In this document: one piece after another, positions 17,606-27,700 of the stretch
Numbering within the stretch: the stretch's first letter is position 1
Layout: every line of letters starts with the position of its first letter
NCBI RefSeq assembly: GCF_028287845.1
Contig: NZ_JAQBOW010000084.1
Span: 1-47,507 of the forward strand
Source: Mucilaginibacter sp.
GTDB taxonomy: Bacteria; Bacteroidota; Bacteroidia; Sphingobacteriales; Sphingobacteriaceae
Length of the DNA stretch: 47,507 nucleotides
Direction: 5' to 3'
The notes under the pieces: generated by a model
Told to the model about the DNA's origin: nothing
The model's input: only the letters and a program-made list of their open reading frames with translations
Databases searched by the model: none
Translations under genes and position numbers: made by a program

Positions 17606-19337
17606 CTATTTTACGATCTAAAACCGGCGAATGTGCCCCGTACTCTTTGGCTTTTTTCCAATATTGTACCGCGGCCACGGCATCTCCTAAATAAAACAAT
17701 ATATCGCCATAATGTTCTGTTTGTACAGCGCTTTTACTCTTACCATGCGCAAGAGCTTTTTCCATCCACACTTTGGCTTCTTTATAATTTTTTTGTTTAA
17801 ACAATATCCACGCATAAGTATCTTCAAATGCGGCATTATTAAGCTCAAGCTCATTGGCATGTTTAGCCATTTGGGCGGCCTTATCTAACTGCTCACCCCT
17901 CATTGATAAATAATAAGCATAATTATTTAACGTATATTTATTATCGGCATTATAACTTATCGATTTATCGTAGGCATCATCAGAGCTTTTAATGCTTTGC
18001 GTTTCGTGGTAATAATCGCCCAATGCCGAGTAGTTTAATGAAAGCAATTCTTTATCCTGAAACTCTACCGCTGCAACATTTTTAAAGTATCCTGCTGCTT
18101 TTTTATATTCCTTTTTTTGCAGCCAGGCCAATCCTACAAAATAATTCATCCAACCCTGATTGGGGAAAAAGGACAGCGCGGTTTCGCCATCTTTTATAAC
18201 ATTATCAATTTCGCCATTACTTAGCTCAAGCCGAACCAGTTGTTCGCGCACTTCATATATCTGGCCGTTTAGCTCAACAGATCGTTTGTAATTAGTTTTG
18301 GCTTCAGTATATTTTTCATTTTGCAACAGCATATCGCCATACAATGCGTAGGCTTTAGCATCATTTGGGTGCGCGGTTATAATTATCCGGCTTAATTCAA
18401 GTGCGCTGGCTTTAGCGCTCACATCAGGGAACTTTGGCAAATAGCCCATTACAATTCTTATTTCCTGGTCAATACTCAGATCAGGCAGGGCAAAGGCCAG
18501 CTGCAGCTCTTTAAAACTGGCATCAATATTTTTTTTCTCTCGATAACTATCAGCCAATGCCAGATGAATAAGCGGATTATTGGGGTCTATGCTTTTTGCC
18601 TTATCCAAAATCTTAAAAGCCTTATCATTGGCGTTGTTTGACGTATAAATTTCTGATAGCAGTAAATAATACTTTACTTGGTTTGGATTGGCCGCTATCA
18701 TTTGCTCAAGTCCTTCGGCCGCCTTGTCAACCTTCCCTTGTTTCAGATAAATTTTTTGCTTGTTTATAATTAGCTCCTCGCTTGGGCCGGTTATTTGCTC
18801 TATCTGATCGTAAACCTTTAACGCCTCATCATACTTTCTTTCTAAAGCATATGTGTTGGCTTTATCATAGTAATATTCAATCTTATCCGGGTTAATTCTT
18901 ATTAATTGATTAAATACATTTTCAAGCTTAGTAATATCATTGCTTTTTTCATAAACATCAGCCAATGATGACCAATACCATTCATTGTTGGGATTAATGG
19001 TTACTGCCTTTTCAAGCAGCGGCTGTGCCTCTTCAAATTTATTTTGTTGCTTTTTTATGTTTGCCAGTTCATACATGGAGGCATCGTTTGATGCATCAAT
19101 GGCCAATACCTGATTAAACATTTCTATAGCCTGGCTATTTCTTTCGGCGGTTTTTTCTAACAATGCACTATAAAACAGTTTTTTTAGCGACACGCTATCC
19201 ACACCCACCTCTTTACGCGGCGCTTTAGGGGTCTGTGCATACGCAGGATCAAGCACTAAGAAACAAGACGCAAGAAGCAACGCAGATACGATTTGCCGAC
19301 TTTTAATTTTTCTTGCGTTCTTATTTAACCTATTCAT
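17583..19337 (-). CDS. Periplasmic tetratricopeptide repeat protein
   Basis: A signal peptide (ALLLASCFLVLDPAYAQ) leads into an almost continuous array of 34-residue TPR units filling the rest of the 584 residues, for example AIEMFNQVLAIDASND, AQPLLEKAVTINPNNEWYW and EALKVYDQIEQITGPSEEL. Such solenoids are protein-binding scaffolds. The cysteine in LLASCF lies within the hydrophobic stretch, so a lipoprotein is possible but a cleaved AYAQ signal looks better. The gene lies between the flippase (10 bases upstream) and the DUF4292 lipoprotein (23-base overlap), which suggests an envelope assembly role rather than a cytosolic one. The partner is unknown. Confidence 0.88.
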   Translation of the reverse strand: MNRLNKNARKIKSRQIVSALLLASCFLVLDPAYAQTPKAPRKEVGVDSVSLKKLFYSALLEKTAERNSQAIEMFNQVLAIDASNDASMYELANIKKQQNKFEEAQPLLEKAVTINPNNEWYWSSLADVYEKSNDITKLENVFNQLIRINPDKIEYYYDKANTYALERKYDEALKVYDQIEQITGPSEELIINKQKIYLKQGKVDKAAEGLEQMIAANPNQVKYYLLLSEIYTSNNANDKAFKILDKAKSIDPNNPLIHLALADSYREKKNIDASFKELQLAFALPDLSIDQEIRIVMGYLPKFPDVSAKASALELSRIIITAHPNDAKAYALYGDMLLQNEKYTEAKTNYKRSVELNGQIYEVREQLVRLELSNGEIDNVIKDGETALSFFPNQGWMNYFVGLAWLQKKEYKKAAGYFKNVAAVEFQDKELLSLNYSALGDYYHETQSIKSSDDAYDKSISYNADNKYTLNNYAYYLSMRGEQLDKAAQMAKHANELELNNAAFEDTYAWILFKQKNYKEAKVWMEKALAHGKSKSAVQTEHYGDILFYLGDAVAAVQYWKKAKEYGAHSPVLDRKIDEKKYIE

Positions 19338-19347
19338 TTCTTTGTTC

Positions 19348-20871
19348 CTACCTTTTAATAAAGACAGCCTTTAGTTCTTTTTGTTCGGCAAAATATGTGC
19401 CGACAACAAATAACATTAGCAACGCATTGCCTATAAATATATTATGACCAAATACATAAAATGACAGATAAACAAATACCGCTGCGATGATTATATAAAC
19501 AAGGTTCTTTTTTAAGTTGTAAGGGATAGGATAATTGCGTTGCCCCCAAACGTATGAAAGTATCATCATAGTAGCATAAGCTATAAATGATATCCATGCA
19601 GAAGCCATGTAATTATATTTAGGGATGAATATCCAGTTTAAAACAATGGTCAATACCGCCCCTATGCCCGATATGTATAAACCATATTTTGTTTGGTCTG
19701 ATAATTTATACCAAACCGACAAATTCATGTAAATACCCAGGCTTAAATATCCAAACAACAGCAAGGGCACAACCCCAAGGCCGCTCCAATATTCATTAGC
19801 GACCAAATGATGGTTAACAATTTTGGTTTGTTTGCCAACAATAACAACCGCCAATATATCCACATTTGCCACAACGGCTACGGTTATTAGGGCCACAGTT
19901 ATCACAAAATAATTCATTATCCGGGCGTATGTATCGCCGGAGTTTTTATTTTTTGCATGGCTGAAAAAGAACGGCTCGGCACCCAGACGAAATGCCTGTA
20001 CAAAAATGCTCAGGAATATGGCAATTTTAGCGCAGACACCATAAATACCAACGTACTTGTCGCTGGTTGCTTCGGGCAGCATATGTTTTAGCATCACCTT
20101 GTCTAACGATTCATTAATGAGATATGAAATATTAGCGATGAGTATTGGCCAGCTGTACAAAAACATTTCTTTGTACATAGCGCTATCAAATTTCAGTTTT
20201 AGCTTAAATATCTCTGGCAACAATAAAAATATGGTAAACACACTAGCGGCAGCATTGGCCAAAAAAACATAACCAACCCAATGTGGCCTGTACCAGCCAG
20301 ACATCCACTGCGCACCAATTAAATGGTGCCCGATTATAAACGGTATACCAAACAAAAAGAACAAATTAAATAGCACCACAAATAATATATTGGTGCATTT
20401 TACAAACGCGTACTTCATCGGCCTGCCATCGGCCCGTATCTTGGCAAATGGGATAACACAAAAAGCATCAGCAATCAATATTACCAAAAAGCATTTTACA
20501 TAAAAGGAGTAGTCGGCATGATCTTTAACTACACCTGCCTGCATATAGTTTATAATGTCGTCTAGAAAAAGCAGGCAAAACAATAAAAAAACCAGCGAAA
20601 CAGCTATAACCACCCCAAACGCGTTGTTATAAACCTGTTGCTTATTATCGGCGCGTTTTTGCAGATACCTGAAATATGTAGTTTCCATGCCAAACGCTAA
20701 AATTGCGTTAACAATAGAGGCATTGCCATACATTGCTGTAAAAATGCCATTGCCGCCAACCGGCAGTGCACGGGTATAAATAGGCGTTAAGACAAAATAA
20801 ATCATCCGGGAGATGATAGTACTTAAGCCATATATAGCAGTTTGCCCGGCAAATTTTTTAGCTGTTGACAA
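19348..20871 (-). CDS. Polysaccharide biosynthesis flippase (Wzx/MurJ-like, MOP superfamily)
   Basis: This 507-residue protein has about 14 hydrophobic segments and starts STAKKFAGQTAIYGLSTIIS, typical of the Wzx/RfbX branch of the MOP exporter superfamily, which moves lipid-linked sugars across the inner membrane. The next segment, YFVLTPIYTRALPVGGNGIF, fits the first helices of that family. It is probably for O-antigen or exopolysaccharide units rather than lipid II, but its substrate cannot be read from the sequence. It is followed at 10 bases by the TPR gene and preceded by acyP. Confidence 0.9.
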   Translation of the reverse strand: MSTAKKFAGQTAIYGLSTIISRMIYFVLTPIYTRALPVGGNGIFTAMYGNASIVNAILAFGMETTYFRYLQKRADNKQQVYNNAFGVVIAVSLVFLLFCLLFLDDIINYMQAGVVKDHADYSFYVKCFLVILIADAFCVIPFAKIRADGRPMKYAFVKCTNILFVVLFNLFFLFGIPFIIGHHLIGAQWMSGWYRPHWVGYVFLANAAASVFTIFLLLPEIFKLKLKFDSAMYKEMFLYSWPILIANISYLINESLDKVMLKHMLPEATSDKYVGIYGVCAKIAIFLSIFVQAFRLGAEPFFFSHAKNKNSGDTYARIMNYFVITVALITVAVVANVDILAVVIVGKQTKIVNHHLVANEYWSGLGVVPLLLFGYLSLGIYMNLSVWYKLSDQTKYGLYISGIGAVLTIVLNWIFIPKYNYMASAWISFIAYATMMILSYVWGQRNYPIPYNLKKNLVYIIIAAVFVYLSFYVFGHNIFIGNALLMLFVVGTYFAEQKELKAVFIKR

Positions 20872-20896
20872 TAGTTAGGCAATTAAGTGACGGGGA

Positions 20897-21181
20897 TTAT
20901 TTAAATAATCCCCTTTTCAATACTTCAAAATTACGATAGTTTTTTAATTCGCCCTCATTACTTTCAACTGTGGTAACTTCGGCGCCTTGAGGGCCCTCAC
21001 GGCACCACTCTAAAAACATTTCTATCATAGCGGGTTCACCTTCGGCTTCTATAACTACATCACCATTGGCTTCATTTTTTATAGTTCCCCTTACACCCAG
21101 TTGATCGGCAACGGCTTTGGTTGATGCGCGATAAAAAACGCCTTGTACTTTACCTTTAACTGTAATATCGAAATGCTTCAT
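20897..21181 (-). CDS. acyP: Acylphosphatase
   Basis: Acylphosphatase hydrolyses carboxyl-phosphate bonds such as acetyl or carbamoyl phosphate. The 94-residue protein has the full signature: GKVQGVFYRAS with the catalytic Arg18, and GTIKNEANGDVVIEAEG with the catalytic Asn36. The length and alpha/beta sandwich order are normal. It lies 25 bases upstream of the flippase and 60 bases after the amidohydrolase, so it is probably cotranscribed, though it has no obvious functional link to envelope sugars. Confidence 0.95.
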   Translation of the reverse strand: MKHFDITVKGKVQGVFYRASTKAVADQLGVRGTIKNEANGDVVIEAEGEPAMIEMFLEWCREGPQGAEVTTVESNEGELKNYRNFEVLKRGLFK

Positions 21182-21241
21182 GCTAAGGCAAAAGTAAAAA
21201 TTAAAAAGTCAAAATAATATTATCCAAACGTGAAAGCCGGG

Positions 21242-22417
21242 TTAAATTAATCGCTTAACTTTTGTATCAGCTGTAATGTTTAAATCGTCAAGCCCCGTAA
21301 TGAGGTTTAATCCGGGAGTTTTTCCGGCTTCTATAGTTCCTTTTTCTTTACCAATACCCAGGTAGTTTGCGCCATTTATAGTGGCCCATTGTAGCATTTT
21401 TTCCATACTTAATGTCGGGAATTTTTGCTGCAGCGCAAACATTTCACTTAAAATACAAAGCTTACTATTTGATGCCAAACTATCTGTACCCAGGGTTATG
21501 TTAAAACCCTGGTCTAAAAACAAATCAACCTTAGGCAATCTACCTTCAATATATAAATTTGCATTGGGGCAAAAGCACCAGTGTATTTTATGGTCGAACC
21601 GTTTTATAAAGTAAATATCTTTTAAATTGGTGCAGGTATTATGCACCAATAAAACATCCTGCCTGCCACTTAGCAAGGGTACTACCGATTGTAACGAATT
21701 GCGCGCCTGTGGCTTAAAATAACTTATATCAATACCAAAATGTTGGTACAGGTCATTAAAACCACCCAGCTTGTACCGGTAAAATTTATTCTCGTCCTCG
21801 CATTCCTGGTTATGCATGCTGATGGGGTTTTTAGCATGGGTATCGCAATATTTTTTTATCAGTTTAAATAATTCTTTTGATACCGAATAAGGCGCGTGCG
21901 GCGTAATAGAGCATGATTGCGGCTTAAATTCTTTTAACAGCGCCAATCCGTTATTAAAAATCTCTTCGGCTTTATTGGGTAAAAAGCCAAAGGTTTCAAC
22001 AAAAGTATGGTAGTATAATTTACTCCCGGCTTTAATAGCCACGGTAGCGTTGCTGTTGGATATATCGCCAACGGCAACAATGCCATTCACGTACATATCA
22101 TTATCAGCCTTAGCGGCAGCGGCCTCTATTTCTTTGCTATCAGTGTTCCGGTATTGCTGAATATCTTTAATAAAATTTACCAAACCATTATTCGGCGAAA
22201 TTTTACCCTGCAGGTGTGATAACTCAACATGGCAGTGAGTGTTAACAAATCCGGGACAAATAATTCCACTTAATTGCTCTACAGGTACATTTTCTGCAGC
22301 AAGAGGTATTTGGTCTGTTACAGAAATAATTTTACCACTATCATCAACAGTAATAATTCCATTCTTAATCGGATCGGCACAAACAGGAAAAACGTAATCA
22401 GCTTTAAAAATTTTCAT
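21242..22417 (-). CDS. Amidohydrolase of the TRZ/ATZ deaminase type
   Basis: The protein has 391 residues with the metal-dependent hydrolase plan. It opens with a small beta domain, followed by the metal-binding motif GFVNTHCHVELSHL (His61 and His63), HAPYSVSKEL, the later His in SMHNQECEDENKF, a substrate-side segment HWCFCPNANLYI, and the metal Asp in LGTDSLASNSKLCIL. This pattern fits the branch that deaminates purine-like or S-adenosyl compounds (MtaD/SsnA/guanine deaminase relatives). The exact substrate is not readable. It is the first gene of the long leftward run and is divergent from rlmN. Confidence 0.85.
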   Translation of the reverse strand: MKIFKADYVFPVCADPIKNGIITVDDSGKIISVTDQIPLAAENVPVEQLSGIICPGFVNTHCHVELSHLQGKISPNNGLVNFIKDIQQYRNTDSKEIEAAAAKADNDMYVNGIVAVGDISNSNATVAIKAGSKLYYHTFVETFGFLPNKAEEIFNNGLALLKEFKPQSCSITPHAPYSVSKELFKLIKKYCDTHAKNPISMHNQECEDENKFYRYKLGGFNDLYQHFGIDISYFKPQARNSLQSVVPLLSGRQDVLLVHNTCTNLKDIYFIKRFDHKIHWCFCPNANLYIEGRLPKVDLFLDQGFNITLGTDSLASNSKLCILSEMFALQQKFPTLSMEKMLQWATINGANYLGIGKEKGTIEAGKTPGLNLITGLDDLNITADTKVKRLI

Positions 22418-22452
22418 TAAATATAACTTAGCGGGTTTACCCCTCGTTTGTT

Positions 22453-22507
22453 AATTCAATAGATTAATACAATTAACTGTAAATTATTGTTTTTAATCTA
22501 TTGAATT
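22453..22507. repeat. 15-bp perfect inverted repeat in the divergent amidohydrolase/rlmN promoter region
   Basis: AATTCAATAGATTAA at 22453-22467 is exactly inverted at 22493-22507, with 25 bases between the arms. It lies between the divergent starts (22417 and 22549), 30 bases upstream of the rlmN -7 element. It could be a pair of operator half-sites or a cruciform; with two divergent genes it is badly placed for a terminator. Confidence 0.55.
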
Positions 22508-22536
22508 TTAAAAAAAAGATAGATTTTTAAATTTCG

Positions 22537-22544
22537 TACTTTTG
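22537..22544 (+). promoter_or_regulatory. -7 promoter element of rlmN
   Basis: TACTTTTG matches the Bacteroidota -7 consensus TAnnTTTG. It ends only four bases before the GTG start of rlmN at 22549, so the transcript would start at or next to the start codon (a leaderless or nearly leaderless mRNA). No good -33 TTG at the usual spacing was seen. Confidence 0.55.
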
Positions 22545-22548
22545 CAAT

Positions 22549-23601
22549 GTGATTGCTGAAAAAGAAAAAATTGATATCCGTAGCCTGAACCTGGAAAGCC
22601 TTCAGAAACATTTTATCCGGATGAACGAAAAAAGCTTCCGTGCTAAACAGGTTTATGAATGGCTATGGAAAAAATCATGCTTTTCGTTTGACGAGATGAG
22701 CAATATTTCAAAAGAACTACGTACTAAACTGGATGAAAATTTTGCAATTAATAATGTACAAATTAGCAACTCACAGTTTAGTGCGGATAAAACTATAAAA
22801 AATTCTTTCATTTTACACGATAAGCACCTAATTGAAGGCGTTTTAATTCCGACCCCGGGCAGAATGACCGCCTGTGTGTCCTCGCAAGTGGGGTGCAGCC
22901 TCACTTGTAAATTTTGTGCTACGGGATATATGGAGCGTAAACGCAACTTAAATCCTGATGAAATTTATGACCAGGTGGTGCTTATTGATAAACAGGCCCG
23001 CGAAAATTATGGCATACCATTAAGTAATATAGTTTACATGGGTATGGGCGAACCATTGCTGAATTATAAGAACGTTTTAGATTCGATTGAAAAAATAACA
23101 TCTGAAGATGGCTTGAATATGGCTGCTAAACGCATCACCGTATCAACTGCCGGCATAGCCAAAATGATAAAAAAGCTGGGTGATGACGGTGTGAAATTTA
23201 ACCTTGCCCTATCGCTGCATGCCGCTAATGATGAGAAGCGTAATACCATTATGCCCATCAATGAGCAAAACACATTAAAAGCTTTGGCCGAAGCGTTAAA
23301 ATATTACTACGCCAAAACCAAAAACCCGGTAACTTACGAGTATATTATTTTTGATGGTTTTAATGATACTATACAGGATGCCGCCGAGCTGGCCCAGTTT
23401 TGCAAGCATTTACCATGCAAAGTAAATATTATCGAATATAACCCCATATCATTTGCCGCGTTTATCAACGCCGGCGAGGATAAAGTAGAAGCCTTTGCCG
23501 ACCATCTGCGCAAAAATGGCGTAAATACTCACCTGCGCCGCAGCCGCGGTAAAGATATTGATGCCGCTTGCGGGCAGCTGGCTATCAAAGAGGGGCAGTA
23601 A
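22549..23601 (+). CDS. rlmN: 23S rRNA A2503 / tRNA A37 C2-methyltransferase RlmN
   Basis: RlmN is a radical SAM enzyme that methylates C2 of adenosine 2503 in 23S rRNA and of adenosine 37 in some tRNAs. The 350-residue protein carries the iron-sulfur motif CSLTCKFC (Cys116, Cys120, Cys123), MGMGEPLLNY, and the two cysteines that carry and resolve the methyl intermediate (Cys109 in TACVSSQVG and Cys341 in AACGQLA). The GTG at 22549 is required to keep the conserved N-terminal DIRSLNLESLQKHF; the next ATG at 22621 would remove it. Confidence 0.96.
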   Translation: MIAEKEKIDIRSLNLESLQKHFIRMNEKSFRAKQVYEWLWKKSCFSFDEMSNISKELRTKLDENFAINNVQISNSQFSADKTIKNSFILHDKHLIEGVLIPTPGRMTACVSSQVGCSLTCKFCATGYMERKRNLNPDEIYDQVVLIDKQARENYGIPLSNIVYMGMGEPLLNYKNVLDSIEKITSEDGLNMAAKRITVSTAGIAKMIKKLGDDGVKFNLALSLHAANDEKRNTIMPINEQNTLKALAEALKYYYAKTKNPVTYEYIIFDGFNDTIQDAAELAQFCKHLPCKVNIIEYNPISFAAFINAGEDKVEAFADHLRKNGVNTHLRRSRGKDIDAACGQLAIKEGQ

Positions 23602-23923
23602 TTAGACGATATTTTTTAAAAAAATTGACAACTTTTAAAAAAAATGACAACTTTTAAAAAGGTGGGATTAGGGTAGACCAGGTTGGGTCGGGATATTCCA
23701 TCCAGTCTCAAAAGCGGTACGATCTGCGATCAGGGGCGTGGTGGCAATTAATCTCAAGCTGTACTTTTTCTGCTACCGCAACCGAGGCTTTCTTTCCGCA
23801 ATATTGGGATTTGTGCATGTCCGCCGGGGAATTAAAATAACCTGATAGCACACATTAAACTTTTTGAAGAAGAAAATTAACAGCGGGTTTCTTTTTCAAA
23901 AGAAATCCTGCTATATTAATACC
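23602..23923. other. 322-bp gap between rlmN and comF with a GC-richer block and a doubtful 36-codon frame
   Basis: After the A-rich direct repeats, the part from about 23660 to 23830 looks clearly richer in G and C than the surrounding intergenic DNA. It holds one small open frame on the - strand at 23708-23818 (36 codons, basic, two Cys and several His, starting MHKSQYCGKKASV). I do not recognise it, and it has no visible ribosome-binding site, so it could be chance or the remnant of an inserted element. No tRNA or terminator is evident. The sequence just before comF is AT-rich and presumably carries its promoter. Confidence 0.3.
23626..23660. repeat. Tandem direct repeat TGACAACTTTTAAAA after rlmN
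   Basis: TGACAACTTTTAAAA occurs at 23626-23640 and 23645-23659, a 19-base period. ACAACTTTTAAAA recurs upstream of the glycosyltransferase at 45393-45405. The pair starts the 322-base gene-free stretch between rlmN and comF. Its role is unknown; the A-rich spacing is not a clear terminator. Confidence 0.5.
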
Positions 23924-24622
23924 ATGAAACTGCAGAGTGGATACCTGGCCAATTTTATTTCCTTACTATTCCCCCAACTTTGCCCCGCCTGCGGCACAGA
24001 TCTGATGGCGAATGAAAAAATAATTTGTACAGATTGCCTTTACAATTTACCTTTTACCAATTTTCATTTACAGCCTGATAATATTGTTGCCCAACAATTT
24101 TGGGGCAAAATAAATTTAGAAGCCGCTTACGCATTATATTATTTTACCAAAGGCGGTAAGGTGCAAAACTTAATGCATCATTTTAAATATAAGGGAATGC
24201 ATCAAATTGGCAATTTGTTAGGTAACATTGCCGGCGGCCAGCTTAGCAAAAACAAAAAGTTTACTACTGTTGATTATATTATACCTGTACCCTTGCATAA
24301 AAGCAGGCTCAAAGAAAGAGGCTACAACCAAAGCGCCTGCTTTGCCAATGGCCTGGCCAGTAAATTAAACACGATGGTTGAGGACGCCAATCTGGTACGT
24401 GTAAAAGCCACCCAAACACAAACCCATCGCTCGCGCTTTGCAAGATTTGAAAATATGCAGGAAGTTTTTGTGGTAAAGGATATAGAAAGATTAAGAGACA
24501 AGCATGTACTACTGGTAGATGATATAGTAACCACCGGCTCAACTTTAGAAGCCTGCGCTATCCCCCTCCTGAAAATACCGGGACTGAAATTAAGTATTGC
24601 TACTATAGCATATGCGGAGTAG
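23924..24622 (+). CDS. comF: ComF family protein (phosphoribosyltransferase-like)
   Basis: ComF-family proteins contribute to DNA uptake or recombination during transformation in several bacteria; in Bacteroidota the role is unproven. From the ATG at 23924 there are 232 residues. A zinc-ribbon-like N-terminus has four cysteines (LCPACG and ICTDC, Cys20, 23, 35 and 38). VPLHKSRLKERGYNQS follows, then the type I phosphoribosyltransferase loop HVLLVDDIVTTGSTLEAC. A frame extending to a TTG at 23864 adds a basic peptide not seen in the family, so I prefer the ATG. No other competence gene is nearby. Confidence 0.92.
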   Translation: MKLQSGYLANFISLLFPQLCPACGTDLMANEKIICTDCLYNLPFTNFHLQPDNIVAQQFWGKINLEAAYALYYFTKGGKVQNLMHHFKYKGMHQIGNLLGNIAGGQLSKNKKFTTVDYIIPVPLHKSRLKERGYNQSACFANGLASKLNTMVEDANLVRVKATQTQTHRSRFARFENMQEVFVVKDIERLRDKHVLLVDDIVTTGSTLEACAIPLLKIPGLKLSIATIAYAE

Positions 24623-24627
24623 CTATA

Positions 24628-24703
24628 AAGAATGAAGATTAGTTATTAAAGATTAGGCCGATCAACTTTTTATAAAATTGGCTATTCACTAATCTTTATT
24701 CTT
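24628..24703. terminator. Long imperfect hairpin between convergent comF and the histidine kinase
   Basis: AAGAATGAAGATTAGT (24628-24643) pairs with ACTAATCTTTATTCTT (24688-24703) with a single mismatch over 16 bases. The loop contains AAAGATTAGGCC (24648-24659), a copy of the dispersed intergenic repeat. Its place between convergent genes fits a bidirectional transcription stop, but the stem is AT-rich and no T-run stands out. Confidence 0.5.
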
Positions 24704-24721
24704 CAATTAACTAATCGTTAG

Positions 24722-27700
24722 CTATTGCTTCTGATACCTGCTTAATTTCTCGAGCAACATTTTAGGCTCGAAAGGTTTTAAGATATAATCGTTCATGCCG
24801 GCACCACCTATCTCATCAATCTGACTATTTAACATGGATGCGGTTAATGCTATTATAGGTACTTGTTTAAAGTAAGGTTCGTCTTTACTGCGGATGATTT
24901 GCGTTGCTTCTAAACCTCCCATTTCGGGCATGTGGATGTCCATTAATACAACATCGAATTTATTGTTTTCAACTTTGTTAACGGCTTCAAGGCCGTTTTC
25001 AGCAAAATCAACAGTAGCACCCCATTTGGTCAATATCTTATTTATTAATAATCTATTAATCTGGTTATCATCCACCACAAGCACATGTATACTTAATCCT
25101 GTTTCCACTTTATAATTATTAATATTATTACTACTGTTTGCCTTGTTAAATGTTATTGTAAACCAGAATGTCGAGCCTTTTCCGGGTTCGCTATCGACGT
25201 TTATTCGGGAGTCATGCAACTCTATCAGGCTCTTGCTAATTGCCAATCCTAAACCAGTACCACCATATTTACGCGAAGTATCGGCCTCGGCCTGTTTAAA
25301 CGATTCAAATATCGTACTTAATTTATCATTTGCTATACCAATACCGGTATCTGTAACAGAAAAACGTATACGTACATTTTTATCATTATCATCTATTACC
25401 TTAAGCTCAACAGTTATGTCGCCCTTATCAGTAAATTTAACCGCATTACTTACCAAGTTTAATAATATTTGCGATAACCGGGCACTGTCGCCGATAACTA
25501 GTGCAGGTACGGCCGGATCAATCCGGGCATCAAGATAAATATTTTTCTCTTTAGTTTTATATTGCATCGAACCTGTAATACTTTGAACGGTTTCGCGCAA
25601 ATCAAACTTTGCTTTTTCAAGTTCAATGTTTCCGGTTTCAATTTTTGTAAAATCCAGTACATCGTTAATCAGCCCTAACAAATTATCAGCAGAAAATTTA
25701 AGCACATTTAAATTTTCTTTTTGTGATTCCTGCAGATTTTCTTCTAAAAGTAAATGCGACATACCAATAACCGCGTTAAGCGGCGTGCGTATTTCATGAC
25801 TTAGTACAGATATGAACACATCTTTAGCCTTATTAAGCTGCAATGCTTCCTCTTTCGCCTGCATAAGTTCCAGTTCAATTTTCTTTTTAGAACTTATATC
25901 AATAACTACTTCAATATATTTATCAACAGCTCCTTCTTTATTTAGAATGACCGAATTAATAACGGTGAGCCATATAGGTTGCCCGTCTTTACGATAGGCC
26001 AGCAGGTCAACCTCGAATGATTGTTTCTTTTCTGAAAACTCACGGGCCTTTTGTACAATAAAAGGGTCTGTAAGTTCGCCTTGCAATATATCTCCCAGGT
26101 GCTTGCCTTTAATACCGGCCAACGTATAACCCGTTATATCTTCAAAAGCATGGTTTATCCATTCAATTTCACCATCTCCATTATTTATAACAACGCCACT
26201 TGTTGTATTACTTGCCACTAATGAAAGCAACTTTAACTCGGCTTCGGCCTTTTTACGTTCGGTAACGTCAACCATGGTGGTTACCTGCCGCTCTACAGCA
26301 CCGGCATCATCAAACAACGGGCTGTTTGACATAGCTACCCATACCGGCGTTCTGTCTTTTCTGTAAATTAATATTTCGACATCATATGGTCGTTCTTCCT
26401 GAACGGCCTTAACCGCGTTATTAAATACCTCCATGTCGGTATCCTCGCCCGTTAATAGGGTACCAAACTTTTTACCTTTCATCTCGGCCAATGTATAGCC
26501 TGTTATGCGCTCCATGGCCTCGTTCATCCATATTACCACTCCATTGGCATCACGGCTAAGCATGCCGCTTGGAGATTTACGTGCGGCAAATGATAGTATT
26601 TCCAGATCTTTCTCCGTATTTTTTCTATCGGTAATATCACTTATTACACGTATATATTTATAAACTTTTCCTTCATTATCATACAGCACAGAATTCATTA
26701 CAGATATCCATATTTCTCCGCCACCTTTTTTGGTTATGAGCAGGTCTACCTGGTATGATTCTTTTTTACGTATTGATTCTTCCAGTTTTGCAAGATGGTG
26801 TGGCGATTGGGCTTTACCTTTTAACACGTGGCCCAGGTATTTACCCTTAACATCCTCATGGGCATATCCGGTTATTTGATCAAACGCGGCATTAGTCCAA
26901 ATAACTTCATCATTAGCATCACTTATCACTACCCCGTTTACAATTTTACTGGCAACCAGCGATAGCTGTTCCAATTCTACTAAAATTTGCTTTTGATAAG
27001 TAATATCGCGTCCGCTGGCATACCACTTTTCGCTTTTGTAAATGCCACACCAACCAATCCATTTCACATCCCCATCGCGGCTAATCGTTTGAGTTTCTAA
27101 TTCAAATGATTGCCCGGTTGCTATAGCTTTTTCAATAAGGGGTACAAATTGCTCGCGGTTATTACCAACAACAAAATCCCATAAAGAGTGCCCAATGGCC
27201 TGCTTAGGATCATAGCCCAAAATTTTACTAACCGAATTATTGATCAATTCAATATTAGAATCTTTATTAGCAATGAAATGTATCTGAGGCGAAGTGTCAA
27301 ATAAATTAAAAAATTCTTTATGGGCGTTTAATGATTCTTCCAGTTCGCTTTTTTGTTTACGCAATAAAAAATGCGACATCACTTCGTCTGCCAGTGTACG
27401 CAAGGCATCACGCTGCTCCTCAGTTAGCTTACGCGGAACCACGTCAATAACACATAAAGAGCCTAAACGGTGCCCATCGGGATCAATAAGCGGCGCGCCT
27501 GCATAAAACCTGATACGGGTATCGCCCTTAACAAAAGGGTTATATTTAAAAGCGTTGTCTTCGGCTGCATTGTTGATCTCTAATATCTCATCATTAAGAA
27601 TGGTATAGTTGCAAAAAGCGTCAGCACGCGAAGTTTGGTTGATATCCAAACCAATTTTTGATTTGAACCATTGCCTGTCGTTATCAATTAACGAAATAAG

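Noticed and set aside
23864..23923. N-terminal extension of comF from a TTG
   Set aside because: It adds a basic peptide atypical for ComF, and a good ATG follows directly at 23924.
25143..25538. 131-codon open frame on the + strand
   Set aside because: It is antisense to the HisKA/HATPase region of the hybrid kinase, with low-complexity Ser/Leu content.
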